Counted from the stretch's first letter, positions 15,872 to 24,392 are shown. The stretch: DNA of 32,905 nucleotides from Candidatus Woesebacteria bacterium GW2011_GWB1_38_8b (GCA_000993115.1 LBVN01000019.1:1-32905), one strand, 5' to 3'. The notes: generated by a model not told the origin, from the letters alone. Numbers and translations: made by a program.

Positions 15872-17243
15872 ATGAGCAAAAATTTTTATATCACAACAAC
15901 ACTGCCTTATGTAAACGCAGAGCCGCATATTGGATTTGCGCTCGAGATTGTGCAAGCAGATGTTATTGCAAGATATCATAAAGGCTTGGGTGAAAAAGTT
16001 GTATTTAATTTCGGCACAGACGAACATGGGCAAAAAATATATCAAAAAGCTCTGGAGGAAAATAAGGATCCACAAACGTACTGTGACGAATACGCAAAAA
16101 AGTTTGATGCGTTAAAAGTGGCGTTAAACCTTTCTTATACGCACTTTATCAGGACCACAGATCCTCATCATATTGTTGCAGCACAGGAATTCTGGAAACT
16201 TTGTTATAAGAACGGTTTTATTTACAAAAAGAATTATAAACAAAAGTATTGCGTCGGTTGCGAGCTGGAAAAAAGCGATTCAGAATTGGTTGACGGAAAA
16301 TGTCCCATTCACCCTTCTTCCGAAATCCAAACTTTCGAGGAAGAGAATTATTTTTTTAAACTCAGTGAGTTTCAAAATAAGCTTCTGAAATTTTATGATA
16401 AAAACATTTGTCACAGACGGTTTGCAGGATTTTTCAATTTCGAGGCTTAAGAAAAAAATGCCATGGGGAATTGATGTGCCCGGCGACTCCGAACAGGTAA
16501 TGTATGTTTGGTTTGATGCGCTTATTAATTATATTTCCACTCTTGGTTGGCCGGAAAATAAAGAGAATTATGAAAATTTTTGGCCGGGAATTCAAATTGC
16601 AGGAAAAGATAATCTACGCCAACAAACAGCAATTTGGCAGGCGATGTTAATGGCGGCAGGACTAGCTAACTCGAGGCAGGTCTTTATACACGGATTTATT
16701 AATGTCGACGGACAAAAGATAAGTAAAAGCCTTGGCAATGCCATAAATCCAATTGAATTGGTGGGAAAATACGGCACAGACGCAGTCCGTTATTTTATTT
16801 TGGCAAAATTAAATCCTTACGAAGATTCCGATTTTACATATCAAAAATTTGAAGAAGCTTATAATTCAGATTTGGCAAACGGGTTGGGAAATTTGGTTGC
16901 AAGAGTTGCAAAATTGGCAGAAAATTCAGGGTTTGAATTTGAGTTTTCAAAACCAAGCCATTATGAAAGAGTTGTCGATCAAATAAACAGTTATCGATTT
17001 GATTTAGCAATGTATGCTATTTGGGCAAGAATAATGGTATTAAATCAAGAAATTAACACCGAAGAGCCATGGAAAAAAGAGGGTGAAGAATTAAAAGAAT
17101 CACTATCACATATGATTTCCGAAATAAATAAAATTGCATACAATCTTAAACCCTTCCTCCCTGAAACCGCCGAAAAAATTGAAAAACAATTTTCAAGGCC
17201 AAAAATAAAAAGCGCAGAATCCTTATTCCCCCGCCTAAAATAA
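15872..17243 (+). CDS. metG: Methionyl-tRNA synthetase, interrupted by a frameshift
   Basis: The first frame (to about 16405) carries PYVNAEPHIGF with the HIGH motif (HIGF, residues 19-22), DEHGQK, and the zinc-knuckle cysteines CVGCE and CPIHP. The second frame (from about 16407) continues with FVTDGLQDFSISR, MPWGIDVPGD, MYVWFDALINYI, GKDNLR, and KISKS (the KMSKS equivalent, at 16716-16730), then the anticodon-binding helical domain. The two halves are adjacent parts of one enzyme in frames offset by one base near 16403-16407. Total length (1372 bp, ~457 codons) suits a short bacterial MetRS. The start at 15872 follows a TAAAAT box by 7 nt. An essential enzyme broken this way is most likely an assembly or sequencing error. 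Confidence 0.93.
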
Positions 17244-17263
17244 TTAAATTATTATCAACTAAA

Positions 17264-17746
17264 ATGGGTTACTTAATATCTTTATCTACTGCCATAAAAC
17301 TTGTATCTGACTTTAAAAAGACGGGTAAAAAAGTTGTTTTTACGCACGGGGCTTTCGACTTATTCCACGCAGGCCACTCGTTTTTTTTAATTAAATCAAA
17401 AAGTTTAGCCGACATTTTAATCGTAGGGTTAGAACCTGACGAAAATATAAAGAGATATAAAGAGGTTTCTAAACCAATTATCGGAGGTGTTCATCGGGCG
17501 GAGATTGTCTTAAACCACACTGCTGTTGATTTTGTATTTATAATTCCAAAATTTAGAGAGGTTAATGAGGAGTGTTATGTTGGTTTGTACAAAAAACTAA
17601 AACCAGACATTGTAACTATTGGTAGAAACTTTGCAACAAAAAGTCGCAGGGATGTAAAACCAACCTCTCCGCTAATTAGAATAATAAAACCTGAAGTCAC
17701 GTCGACGACAAAAATAATTTCTTTAATTATCTCAAGTCAAAAATGA
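17264..17746 (+). CDS. Cytidylyltransferase-like nucleotidyltransferase
   Basis: A 160-residue protein of the HxGH nucleotidyltransferase superfamily. Key motifs: KVVFTHGAFDLFHAGHSFFLIKSKSLADILIVGLEPDENIKRYK, with HAGH at residues 35-38, and a late STTKII in place of the usual ISST(S/T) motif. Close relatives transfer CMP or AMP to small phosphates (glycerol-3-phosphate, heptose, ethanolamine phosphate), or act as FAD/CoA-pathway enzymes. The substrate cannot be assigned here. It lies 20 bp after metG and 48 bp before the GT2 gene, so a role in making an activated envelope precursor is plausible. Confidence 0.85.
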   Translation: MGYLISLSTAIKLVSDFKKTGKKVVFTHGAFDLFHAGHSFFLIKSKSLADILIVGLEPDENIKRYKEVSKPIIGGVHRAEIVLNHTAVDFVFIIPKFREVNEECYVGLYKKLKPDIVTIGRNFATKSRRDVKPTSPLIRIIKPEVTSTTKIISLIISSQK

Positions 17747-17794
17747 ATTACTTTACAAATATTTTACATTTCAATTTAAACTATAGTTTGTAAT

Positions 17795-19288
17795 ATGATG
17801 AGAAAATTTATACTTAAACACGAACGAGGAGTTTATAGGTCCTTGGAAATTTTACCGGGGTTTGTTTCCTGGAATTTAATTTTATTTCCTTATTGGGGAA
17901 TTTTTATAATTCCAAATGTTGTCGCTTACTTTGTACTCGCTTACAATATTTATTGGTTTTATCAATCCTTCCAAATTGCAATTTCAGCAACCGTCTCACA
18001 TTTTCGGGTTCAATCGGCAATGATTTTTGATTGGGTGGGGGATTTAAAATCTTTCCCCGACTGGAAAAAAGTAAACCATTTAATACTAATTACTACCTAC
18101 AAAGAACCTCTTCACATACTTGAACGGACGCTGACAGCATTGGCTGACCAAACTCTTCCGAAAGATCAACTGCATATTGTTTTAGCAATGGAGAAAAAAG
18201 AACCAGAGGAGGATAGAAACGAAAAGATAAAAATATTAGAAAAAAAGTACGGCAAAATTTTTGCTGATTTTTTTATTACGGTTCACGAAATAGTCCCGGG
18301 TGAAATTCCGGGTAAATCTTCAAACGAAAGGTTTGCCGCAATTTGGGCGAAGAAAGAATTAATCGATAAGCGTAAAATGGATATTAATTATTTTACAGTA
18401 ACCTCCTGTGACGCTGACCATAAATTTCACCCTAACCATTTCGCAGCCCTTACTTATCTTTTTCTTGATAATCCAAAAAGATATTTGTGTTTCTGGCAGG
18501 CAGCAATTATGTTTTACAACAACATCTGGAAACTTCCCGCCCTTACCCGCGTACCAAATACTTTAGGGTCCATCTGGAATTTGTCTCAACTCCCCCGCAA
18601 AGATAAATTAATTAATACTGCAAATTATTCCCTGTCGCTTAAGCTTCTGGACGAAGTCGGTTATTGGGACGCCGATAAAATTCCCGAAGATTGGGGAATA
18701 TTTTTCAAATCTTATTACGCCAAAAACGGGGGTGTCGAAGTTGAACCAATCTATCTCCCTCTTTATGCAGACGCCGCTGAGGGACCGTCTTTTATTAAAA
18801 CTCTGAAAAATGAATATAATCAAAAGAAGCGCTGGGCATGGGGAGTTTCTGATGATCCGTGGATTATCCGCGACTTTTTTCTAAACGACAAAATTCCTTT
18901 CTGGGAAAAAACCATGAGGGTTTTGTTTTTAATCCAATCACATTTTCTTTGGCCGGTTCATTTTTTTGTTATCACAATCGGACTTACCCTTCCGTCAATT
19001 CTAAATCCCCGCTTTGCAAGGACAACCCTCGGCTACACAGTTCCCAAATTGTCCTCAGCGATTCTAACCATCGCATTGGTCTTTCTTCTTGTGATGCTTG
19101 TCCTTGATAAAATTTATAAACCCGCAAGACCGAAAGAATACCCCCTTTGGCGTGCCCTTTTAACACCGCTTGAATTTGTACTCATGCCAATTGCCGGATT
19201 TTTGTTTACCGCACTTCCGGGAATTGATGCACATACCCGCCTGATGCTTGGAAAATATATTCAGTATAAAGTTACTGAGAAGGTTTAA
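17795..19288 (+). CDS. GT2-family membrane glycosyltransferase
   Basis: A 497-residue protein. Two hydrophobic segments lie in the first ~65 residues, followed by a GT-A domain: LILITTYKEPLHILERTLTAL, the DxD-type metal site SCDADHK (D206 and D208), the acid/base-region PEDWGIFFK (298-299), and QKKRWAWG (343-347), the QxxRW motif of processive enzymes. Three or four membrane segments follow. The layout resembles cellulose/hyaluronan-synthase-like GT2 enzymes without a PilZ domain, so polymer or glycolipid synthesis at the membrane is likely. A TATAGT box ends 7 nt before the ATG. The gene ends 1 bp from the convergent pentapeptide gene. Confidence 0.9.
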   Translation: MMRKFILKHERGVYRSLEILPGFVSWNLILFPYWGIFIIPNVVAYFVLAYNIYWFYQSFQIAISATVSHFRVQSAMIFDWVGDLKSFPDWKKVNHLILITTYKEPLHILERTLTALADQTLPKDQLHIVLAMEKKEPEEDRNEKIKILEKKYGKIFADFFITVHEIVPGEIPGKSSNERFAAIWAKKELIDKRKMDINYFTVTSCDADHKFHPNHFAALTYLFLDNPKRYLCFWQAAIMFYNNIWKLPALTRVPNTLGSIWNLSQLPRKDKLINTANYSLSLKLLDEVGYWDADKIPEDWGIFFKSYYAKNGGVEVEPIYLPLYADAAEGPSFIKTLKNEYNQKKRWAWGVSDDPWIIRDFFLNDKIPFWEKTMRVLFLIQSHFLWPVHFFVITIGLTLPSILNPRFARTTLGYTVPKLSSAILTIALVFLLVMLVLDKIYKPARPKEYPLWRALLTPLEFVLMPIAGFLFTALPGIDAHTRLMLGKYIQYKVTEKV

Positions 19289-19289
19289 C

Positions 19290-19922
19290 TTATTTTGACA
19301 ATACAAACCCTTTTGAATTTCCGAATTTTATAAACCCTTCAATATCCAAAATTGTTTTATCAATTTTTGAGTTTTCAAAATTTACACTCTCGATGTTTGC
19401 AGAACTAAAATCTGTCTCCTTCAAATTACACTTTTCAAAAACGCATCCAACCAATACAGAATCCTTAAATACGACTTTCTCCAAGTTGCAAAACGAGAAC
19501 ACTGTTCCCATTAAATCCGTATTTTCAAAATTACTTCCAGTCAAATTGAAAAGCTTTTTTTCATTTTTCGCACCTGTCATTTTTTGAAATATAGAATTAT
19601 TTATTACAGCACCTGAAAAATTACAGTCTTTAATATCACAGCTTCCGAAGTCTAAACTGCTGAGTTTGCTCTCTGGGAAAAAGCATTTCGTAAAATTGGT
19701 TATGTCAAAAGTAGACCCCGAAAAGTCACAAACTTTAAAAATGCAATTTGTAAAATTTGTGAAGTGAAAGTTTAGATTTGTAAATTTACATTTAACAAAA
19801 GTGGCGCCTTCAAAATCCCTACTTATTACCTCATCCTCTTTAAACGTTTTGTCCTTAATAATCATCTGTTTTTGTTTTGTCGTTGGAGCTTTAACGCCAC
19901 ACTTATACAAATCTCGTTTCAC
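19290..19922 (-). CDS. Pentapeptide-repeat protein
   Basis: A 210-residue protein. From about residue 35 it is built of repeating A(D/N)LXX-like pentapeptides, for example FVKCKFTNLNFHFTNFTNC, FKVCDFSGSTFDITNF, and FENTDLMGTVFSFCNLEKVVF. This forms a right-handed quadrilateral beta-helix. Some family members mimic DNA and protect gyrase; most have no known function. The GTG at 19922 is chosen because it overlaps the TGA of the upstream Nudix gene, implying coupled translation; an internal ATG at 19862 is an alternative. It is the last gene of a three-gene unit (zinc-ribbon, Nudix, pentapeptide). Confidence 0.85.
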   Translation of the reverse strand: MKRDLYKCGVKAPTTKQKQMIIKDKTFKEDEVISRDFEGATFVKCKFTNLNFHFTNFTNCIFKVCDFSGSTFDITNFTKCFFPESKLSSLDFGSCDIKDCNFSGAVINNSIFQKMTGAKNEKKLFNLTGSNFENTDLMGTVFSFCNLEKVVFKDSVLVGCVFEKCNLKETDFSSANIESVNFENSKIDKTILDIEGFIKFGNSKGFVLSK

Positions 19923-20350
19923 TTATTATTAATTTTGCCACCTGTTAAAAATTTATTTATGATTTCTACATGATCAAAAGCTATTTTGTAATTTTCAATT
20001 TCGTCTATTCCTATAAAAGCAACGTCTGTAATTTCATGCTCGTTCAGGTTCATTGCTCCTTCTATTTCTCCTTCAAAATAATAAACATCCCAACTTTGCC
20101 CAGTAACTGAAGTTTTATCAATCTCACTTCCCCACATCCTTCTAGGTATAAACTTAACTCCAAGCTCTTCTCTTACTTCTCTTACTATTGTTTCCTCAAG
20201 TGTTTCTCTTGAATCCGGTTTACCCCCAACCAACGCCCATTCTCCCGTCGCAACACCGCGTGCTCGTTTTCCTAATAAAACTCGGCCGTCTATATCTTTA
20301 ACAAGCGCTCTTGTTACAATTTTCCGATTGCTAAATTCGATTTCTACCAT
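19919..20350 (-). CDS. Nudix hydrolase
   Basis: A 143-residue Nudix protein. The Nudix box reads G-x5-E-x7-REVREELGV (GKPDSRETLEETIVREVREELGV split over residues 44-66), giving the metal-binding Glu cluster. The N-terminus VTRALVKDIDGRVLLGKRARG is typical of nucleoside-diphosphate-X hydrolases. The substrate is unknown. It overlaps both neighbours on the same strand: its start lies within the end of the small zinc-ribbon gene, and its TGA overlaps the pentapeptide gene's GTG. The three are probably one transcription unit driven by the promoter at about 20505. Confidence 0.88.
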   Translation of the reverse strand: MVEIEFSNRKIVTRALVKDIDGRVLLGKRARGVATGEWALVGGKPDSRETLEETIVREVREELGVKFIPRRMWGSEIDKTSVTGQSWDVYYFEGEIEGAMNLNEHEITDVAFIGIDEIENYKIAFDHVEIINKFLTGGKINNK

Positions 20351-20498
20351 TATTATTTGCAGGCGTTTCTAGTCTAATCCAAATATCGTCACTTTCGCAC
20401 CAGTAATTTTTCCTAACGTATTTTTTATAAGGCTTATCGTTAAAACTAAAATCCTTTGACTTTAAAACCATTTCCTTTTTGCATTTAGGGCATTTCAT
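20331..20498 (-). CDS. Small zinc-ribbon-like protein, 55 residues
   Basis: The 55-residue frame starts MKCPKCKKEM and later has NYWCESDDIWIRLETP. The CPxC pair, with a third Cys at 34, suggests a partial zinc ribbon. A TAAAAT box lies 7 nt upstream of the ATG, the same spacing as other genes here, which supports real expression. The last 20 bp overlap the start of the Nudix gene, so the two are likely coupled. No function is known to me. Confidence 0.6.
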   Translation of the reverse strand: MKCPKCKKEMVLKSKDFSFNDKPYKKYVRKNYWCESDDIWIRLETPANNNGRNRI

Positions 20499-20560
20499 TT
20501 TGTTTATTTTACTATTTCTAGCAAAAAATCTAAATAAGCTTGAGGTATAATTGCATTGAA

Positions 20561-20964
20561 ATGGACAATCATCCCAAAGTTGGTGTCGGAGTAATTATAC
20601 TAAATGACAACAGGGTTCTTCTTTTAAAAAGGAAAAATGCGCACGGTGACGGAACATGGGCTTTTGTTGGCGGTCATTTAGAGTTTGGAGAAACTCCGGA
20701 AGAATGTGCAAAAAGAGAAGTGTTCGAGGAAATCGGACTTAGAATAATAAAGACAAAATCGGTTGCATTTACAAACGATCTTTTTAGAAAAGAAAAAAAA
20801 CACTATATAACAATATTTGTGCTCACAAAATATAACAAAAAAAAATTCAAATCAGGGAGTCAGACAAAATTGAGGAGTTAAAGTGGTTCGAGTGGGGAAA
20901 ATTTCCAAAAAATCTTTTTGTCCCAGTAGCAAATTTATTAAAAAAGGGGTTCAGTCCTTTATAA
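20561..20964 (+). pseudogene. MutT/Nudix hydrolase, frameshifted at a run of nine A
   Basis: The intact first frame carries VGVGVIILNDNRVLLLKRK and a full Nudix box (GHLEFGETPEECAKREVFEEIGL). After KYNKKK it shifts at the nine-A run at 20837-20845 and soon stops. In the next frame the expected C-terminus continues: SDKIEELKWFEWGKFPKNLF and VPVANLLKKGFSPL, ending at 20964. Adding one A would restore the full 134-residue protein, which is the usual length for an MTH1-like nucleotide sanitiser. This is either a sequencing or assembly error, a population variant at a slippery tract, or a real loss. The ATG at 20561 follows TATAAT by 9 nt. Confidence 0.8.
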
Positions 20965-21025
20965 TAGTTCTCGATTTAATTGAATTTGTAACACACCCCT
21001 CTTAAACTTGTGTATTATAAAGCAA

Positions 21026-21547
21026 ATGGACACCACAACGTTTGCCAACGGATGTTTTTGGTGCACAGAGGCAATTTTCAAAAGACTTCGGGGTGTAATT
21101 TCAGTTGTCCCCGGATACTCCGGAGGAGAGTTGGAAAATCCAACTTACGAACAGGTTTCAGCTGGTAATACCGGCCACTTTGAAGCAATTCAAATAAAGT
21201 TTGACCCTGAAAAAATTTCCTATGAAGACTTGCTTTACGTATTTTTCAAAACCCACAACCTGACGCAAAAAGACGGCCAGGGAGCGGATATTGGCACGCA
21301 GTATCTGTCAAAGGTTTTCTATCACAATGACGGCCAAAAAGAGGTTGCAGAAAAACTAAAACAAGAGTTGCAAAAAGATTATGACGCACCTATTGCAACC
21401 GAAATCTTAGAGTTCAAAAATTTCTATGAAGCAGAAAATTATCATAAAGATTATTATTCGAAAAACCCAAACGCACCTTATTGTAAACTTGTAATTGATC
21501 CGAAGATTAAAAAGATGAAAGAAAATTATTCCAAATACCTAAAGTAG
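21026..21547 (+). CDS. msrA: Peptide methionine sulfoxide reductase MsrA
   Basis: A 173-residue MsrA that reduces the S-epimer of methionine sulfoxide. The catalytic motif GCFWC places Cys10 near the N-terminus; downstream are VVPGYSGGELENPTYEQVSAGNTGHFEAIQIKFDP, HNLTQKDGQGADIGTQYLSKVFYHND, and the late EAENYHKDYY block. All are family hallmarks. The start at 21026 is chosen because a TATTAT box (21013-21018) lies exactly 7 nt upstream; an in-frame ATG at 21008 lies before that box. No MsrB is present in the window. Together with the Nudix genes it forms part of a damage-repair set. Confidence 0.95.
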   Translation: MDTTTFANGCFWCTEAIFKRLRGVISVVPGYSGGELENPTYEQVSAGNTGHFEAIQIKFDPEKISYEDLLYVFFKTHNLTQKDGQGADIGTQYLSKVFYHNDGQKEVAEKLKQELQKDYDAPIATEILEFKNFYEAENYHKDYYSKNPNAPYCKLVIDPKIKKMKENYSKYLK

Positions 21548-21548
21548 G

Positions 21549-22205
21549 TTACTCTTTCTTAAACTCTAAATAAGAATAAACAACCAAGTAAAGTGATACC
21601 CCAACCAACGAAAATATTGTCAGATAGAATGCATAATTTTGAAAAACAATTCCGAGAAGCGGAAAAACTGCTGCATATTTATAAAGCTTACTTCCCAGTT
21701 TATGAGTCTTATCCCAAACTTTATCACTCGACAAAGTCCATGGAGTTCGAATTCCTATAAACCAATTTCTTTTTGCTTTTTCCAGAAGAATTCCAATCGA
21801 ATACGTCAAAAGCGAAAAAGCAGGAGTTAAAAATAAAATAAAATTAAACTGATAGCCGGTGTTCCAGACAATCATAAGTGTGTGAATGTAAAAAAGAAAA
21901 AATAAAATTCCGTTTATAAAAATATTAAATTGCCCTTCAAAGGATTTTATGTTTTTCTTCAAAGGGTCGAGCTTTGGAATAAATAGAAATAAAATATACA
22001 TGAAAGTTCCAATAATCGGCATCATAAAAAGGGCTATGGACTTATCCGACATGCCATTTGGTTCCCCGTAAAGTCCCCAATGAGACACAATTCTTTGCGG
22101 AAGAAGATTGTAAAAACAAATCGACAGCAAAAATGCCGCAACAATTATAAATACCGGTGTTAGCTTGCTTTTAAGAATTACCATAATAGTATAATTATGC
22201 ATCAC
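21549..22205 (-). CDS. SdpI/DUF1648-family membrane protein
   Basis: A membrane protein of 218 residues if started at the GTG at 22205, with alternatives at 22202 and 22184 (the last giving MVILKSKLTPVF). It has six predicted membrane segments. The DUF1648-like signature LLPQRIVSHWGLYGEPNGMSDKS lies after the first segment, and NWFIGIRTPWTLSSDKVWDKTHKLGSKLY is the SdpI hallmark. In Bacillus, SdpI gives immunity to the SdpC cannibalism toxin; many homologues have unknown roles. It is head to head with a YdeI-like gene, with start codons only 2-24 bp apart. Confidence 0.85.
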   Translation of the reverse strand: MMHNYTIMVILKSKLTPVFIIVAAFLLSICFYNLLPQRIVSHWGLYGEPNGMSDKSIALFMMPIIGTFMYILFLFIPKLDPLKKNIKSFEGQFNIFINGILFFLFYIHTLMIVWNTGYQFNFILFLTPAFSLLTYSIGILLEKAKRNWFIGIRTPWTLSSDKVWDKTHKLGSKLYKYAAVFPLLGIVFQNYAFYLTIFSLVGVSLYLVVYSYLEFKKE

Positions 22206-22208
22206 CTA
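22184..22208. promoter_or_regulatory. Overlapping divergent start region of SdpI-like and YdeI-like genes
   Basis: A plus-strand TATAAT at 22190-22195 lies 12 nt before the YdeI-like ATG. The opposite strand carries overlapping -10-like boxes for the SdpI-like gene. The promoter of each gene must therefore lie in the other gene's 5' end, so the two are likely to interfere or be controlled together. Confidence 0.4.
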
Positions 22209-22642
22209 TGCAAATTTCCCAAACTTTTGAGCCAAAAAACCAAAAAGAGTGGAGAAACTGGCTTGAGAAAAATCATAAAACTCAAAAAGAAATCTGGATT
22301 ATTTTTTACAAAAAATCTTCAGGTAAACAAGTATTAACTTACCAGAACATATTAGATGGAGCTTTGTGTTTTGGCTGGATTGACGGAATTGAAAAAAGTC
22401 TTGACAGTGTAAGGTTTGCTCTGCGTTTTACTCCAAGGTCTTCCAAAAGTAGATGGTCGGAGAAAAATTTCATAAGATACAAAGAGTTGTTAAAACAGGG
22501 AAAAGTTACAGCAGAAGGGAAAATGGCATATAAAAATAAAATTCATGTTTATGGATCTATGTCGAATAAAAAACCTGCAATGGCATGGCACTTGAAAAAT
22601 AAAATGCCAAAAAACCCAACGCTCGAACAACGAATTGCTTGA
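22208..22642 (+). CDS. YdeI/OmpD-associated family protein, short C-terminus
   Basis: A 144-residue protein. The N-terminal two thirds match the YdeI family: EWRNWLEKNHKTQKEIWIIFYKKSSGKQVLTYQNILDGALCFGWIDGIEKSLDSVRFALRFTPRSSKSRWSEKNFIRYKELLKQGKVTAEGK. The family normally runs to about 190 residues with a second helical part; here the last ~35 residues do not follow that pattern, so the C-terminus may be truncated or altered. Some YdeI proteins are annotated as bacteriocin-protection proteins, but the molecular function is unknown. It is divergent from the SdpI-like gene. Confidence 0.75.
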   Translation: MQISQTFEPKNQKEWRNWLEKNHKTQKEIWIIFYKKSSGKQVLTYQNILDGALCFGWIDGIEKSLDSVRFALRFTPRSSKSRWSEKNFIRYKELLKQGKVTAEGKMAYKNKIHVYGSMSNKKPAMAWHLKNKMPKNPTLEQRIA

Positions 22643-22718
22643 CACAAAGAACATAAAAAATTCTGCAGCTGCCGCCCAATTCCACCAACTCTCATTCCTT
22701 ATTTATTAAACAAGTAAC

Positions 22719-23003
22719 ATGACAAAATCCATACGCTATCTCTTTGCTTTAATTTTAATTTTTTCGCTTTACCATTTTGTCAGAGATGTTTTACAACAAT
22801 TCAATTTAGACAACGTCTTTACAGACATTCTTCACAGACCACACTATTGGTGTAGACCTTATTGCGACATCGTCACATATCCGTTGGATTTGCTCGGAAT
22901 ATCAGGTAGCTTTTATGCCCTAAAAACAAATAGGGTAGATTTTTTTGGAGTAAGTGTTCTCGTGGCTATGCCGTTATGGTTTTTAATTTTTATACTTAAA
23001 TAA
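22719..23003 (+). CDS. Small membrane protein of unknown function
   Basis: A 94-residue protein with two membrane segments: one near the start (YLFALILIFSLYHFV) and one at the end (FFGVSVLVAMPLWFLIFIL). The middle has HRPHYWCRPYCDIVTYPLDLLGISGSFYAL, with two cysteines and two histidines that could form a disulfide or metal site on one face of the membrane. I think I have seen similar proteins in other Microgenomates-type genomes but know no function. It converges with the GNAT gene; the 100 bp between them holds nothing recognisable. Confidence 0.6.
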   Translation: MTKSIRYLFALILIFSLYHFVRDVLQQFNLDNVFTDILHRPHYWCRPYCDIVTYPLDLLGISGSFYALKTNRVDFFGVSVLVAMPLWFLIFILK

Positions 23004-23104
23004 AGTAGATTAAAAGCGAGAAACACCAGTGACAAAACCCCTTTATATTTGGGTGAAAATTTTAGATTCTGCGGCCAAAAACAATCTTTTCATTCTTTCC
23101 AAAC

Positions 23105-23881
23105 TTAATACTTGCTCATTCCGATTGCATTAAACCTAGATTCAAACCCTATTCTTTTATAAAACTCATTCGGATAATGTCCTTCTTCCGTTGCTAAGCA
23201 GTGTATATCGTTTCCGTTTTTTATTGATTCCTGAACACAAAATAAAGTCGCAGCTTTCCCAAAACCTTCGCCTCGTACTTTTTCTAAAGAACCTACGTTC
23301 GAAATATAACCAATGTTTTCAAAATTAGTCAGTGTAGAAACAGCAACTGGCTCTGAACCTTTAAATACTACAAAATACTGCAGCCTATTAGTTCTTTTGT
23401 ATTTAGACCACACTTTTCTTGCTACATTCAAGTAATCCCCCAATTCACCATAAGGGTTTTGCGGATCATCTTTCTTGTAACAAGCGTTAAAAGTGTCCAA
23501 AAATATTTCCAGATCCTTTTCGTTTTCTATTTGTTTTACAAAATCAAAATACTTGCCGTCGATTTTGTTGGTTTTCCAGAATTGCCACGCATCCTCGAAC
23601 GAAAATTTATAACCTAGTTTATCAAGGGATTTTTTAAGTGGAAACAAAATTTTCGAATTTTCAAAGTATATGGTTGGTTTTCTATCCAATTTATTAAAAG
23701 CATTTTCAATTAATTTAATTTGTTCTGAATCAAGAATAATATTCGTCAATGCGTTGTTCCAAATCGAAGAACTATCGCCCTCCGAATATGTTAATTGAGC
23801 AAATCCCAAATCGATTAACCTATCGGACATAATATCATTTTGGAGAGCTTGATATTTTTTTAAAAAATCAAAGTTTTTCAC
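23105..23881 (-). CDS. GNAT-family acetyltransferase
   Basis: A 258-residue protein. The C-terminal half carries the GNAT fold: LQYFVVFKGSEPVAVSTLTNF, then VGSLEKVRGEGFGKAATLFC, the acetyl-CoA pyrophosphate-binding motif R/Q-x-x-G-x-G/A, followed by FYKRIGFESRFNAIGMSKY. The N-terminal ~100 residues form an additional domain, as in two-domain N-acetyltransferases. The substrate is unknown. The frame starts with GTG at 23881; a TAAAAT box lies 6 nt upstream. Between this gene and the Nudix gene lies a copy of the shared junction repeat (23919-23946). Confidence 0.83.
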   Translation of the reverse strand: MKNFDFLKKYQALQNDIMSDRLIDLGFAQLTYSEGDSSSIWNNALTNIILDSEQIKLIENAFNKLDRKPTIYFENSKILFPLKKSLDKLGYKFSFEDAWQFWKTNKIDGKYFDFVKQIENEKDLEIFLDTFNACYKKDDPQNPYGELGDYLNVARKVWSKYKRTNRLQYFVVFKGSEPVAVSTLTNFENIGYISNVGSLEKVRGEGFGKAATLFCVQESIKNGNDIHCLATEEGHYPNEFYKRIGFESRFNAIGMSKY

Positions 23882-23900
23882 AAACCAATTTTATCACGAT

Positions 23901-23919
23901 CCTGAGTTTTATCGAAGGA
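23901..23919 (-). repeat. REP-like CCTGAG...TCGAAGG motif
   Basis: The motif CCTGAG followed by TCGAAGG resembles the short intergenic element of the CCCTGAGC-TTGTCGAAGGG type that is common in many bacterial genomes. It directly abuts the junction repeat. A weaker copy lies at 1749-1767. The relation is based on resemblance only. Confidence 0.35.
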
Positions 23920-23946
23920 CTCTGAAGCTACTTTGAAGACAAATTA
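23919..23946 (-). repeat. Junction repeat copy 1
   Basis: The 28 bp are identical to copy 3 (25824-25851) and contain the 20-bp core GCTACTTTGAAGACAAATTA (23927-23946). Here the core lies 16 bp beyond the upstream Nudix stop rather than containing it. The GNAT gene follows about 38 bp further on, with its own -10 box. Confidence 0.9.
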
Positions 23947-23962
23947 AATTATACCGTAATAG

Positions 23963-24385
23963 TTATTCGCCTGAAACATTTAACAATAAATACTCTAAAT
24001 TTTCCTTCAGAAAATTAACCTCTTGTTGGGGGCCTATAAGAGAAAGCGCCTCCTCAATTGTATACCAACCGTACACCTCCTCTGCACCGTGGTGTTTGTA
24101 AGATTCACTTTTAAGCAAATAAAGGTGAATATCTTTTAAAACCTTTATCCCGTCCCTTTCAATACTAGGTCTAGTAACAATACCAAGTTTTTTAATAACA
24201 TGTAAATCAGTTAGTCCTGTTTCTTCCCGCACTTCTCTTATTGCCGCTTCTTCATGGCTTTCTCCTTCACAAACATGACCTTTTGGAAATGACAAACCAC
24301 CTTGTGGAAAAGTTATTAATAGAATTTTTATTTGTCCACCTTCGTTTTTAACTACAACCCCACCCGCAGATACAGCTTTTTTCAT
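23963..24385 (-). CDS. Nudix hydrolase
   Basis: A 140-residue Nudix protein from the ATG at 24385. That start is chosen because a TAAAAT box lies 7 nt before it; a longer TTG-started frame would overlap the repeat. The Nudix box is GHVCEGESHEEAAIREVREETGL, and FPQGGLSFPKGH precedes it. This resembles diadenosine-polyphosphate or NDP-sugar hydrolases with the LSFPKGH entry. Its -35 (TTGTTG, 24416-24421) and -10 (24393-24398) lie in a degenerate copy of the junction repeat, whose other end contains the stop of the S51 peptidase gene. Confidence 0.88.
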   Translation of the reverse strand: MKKAVSAGGVVVKNEGGQIKILLITFPQGGLSFPKGHVCEGESHEEAAIREVREETGLTDLHVIKKLGIVTRPSIERDGIKVLKDIHLYLLKSESYKHHGAEEVYGWYTIEEALSLIGPQQEVNFLKENLEYLLLNVSGE

Positions 24386-24392
24386 ATAATGG

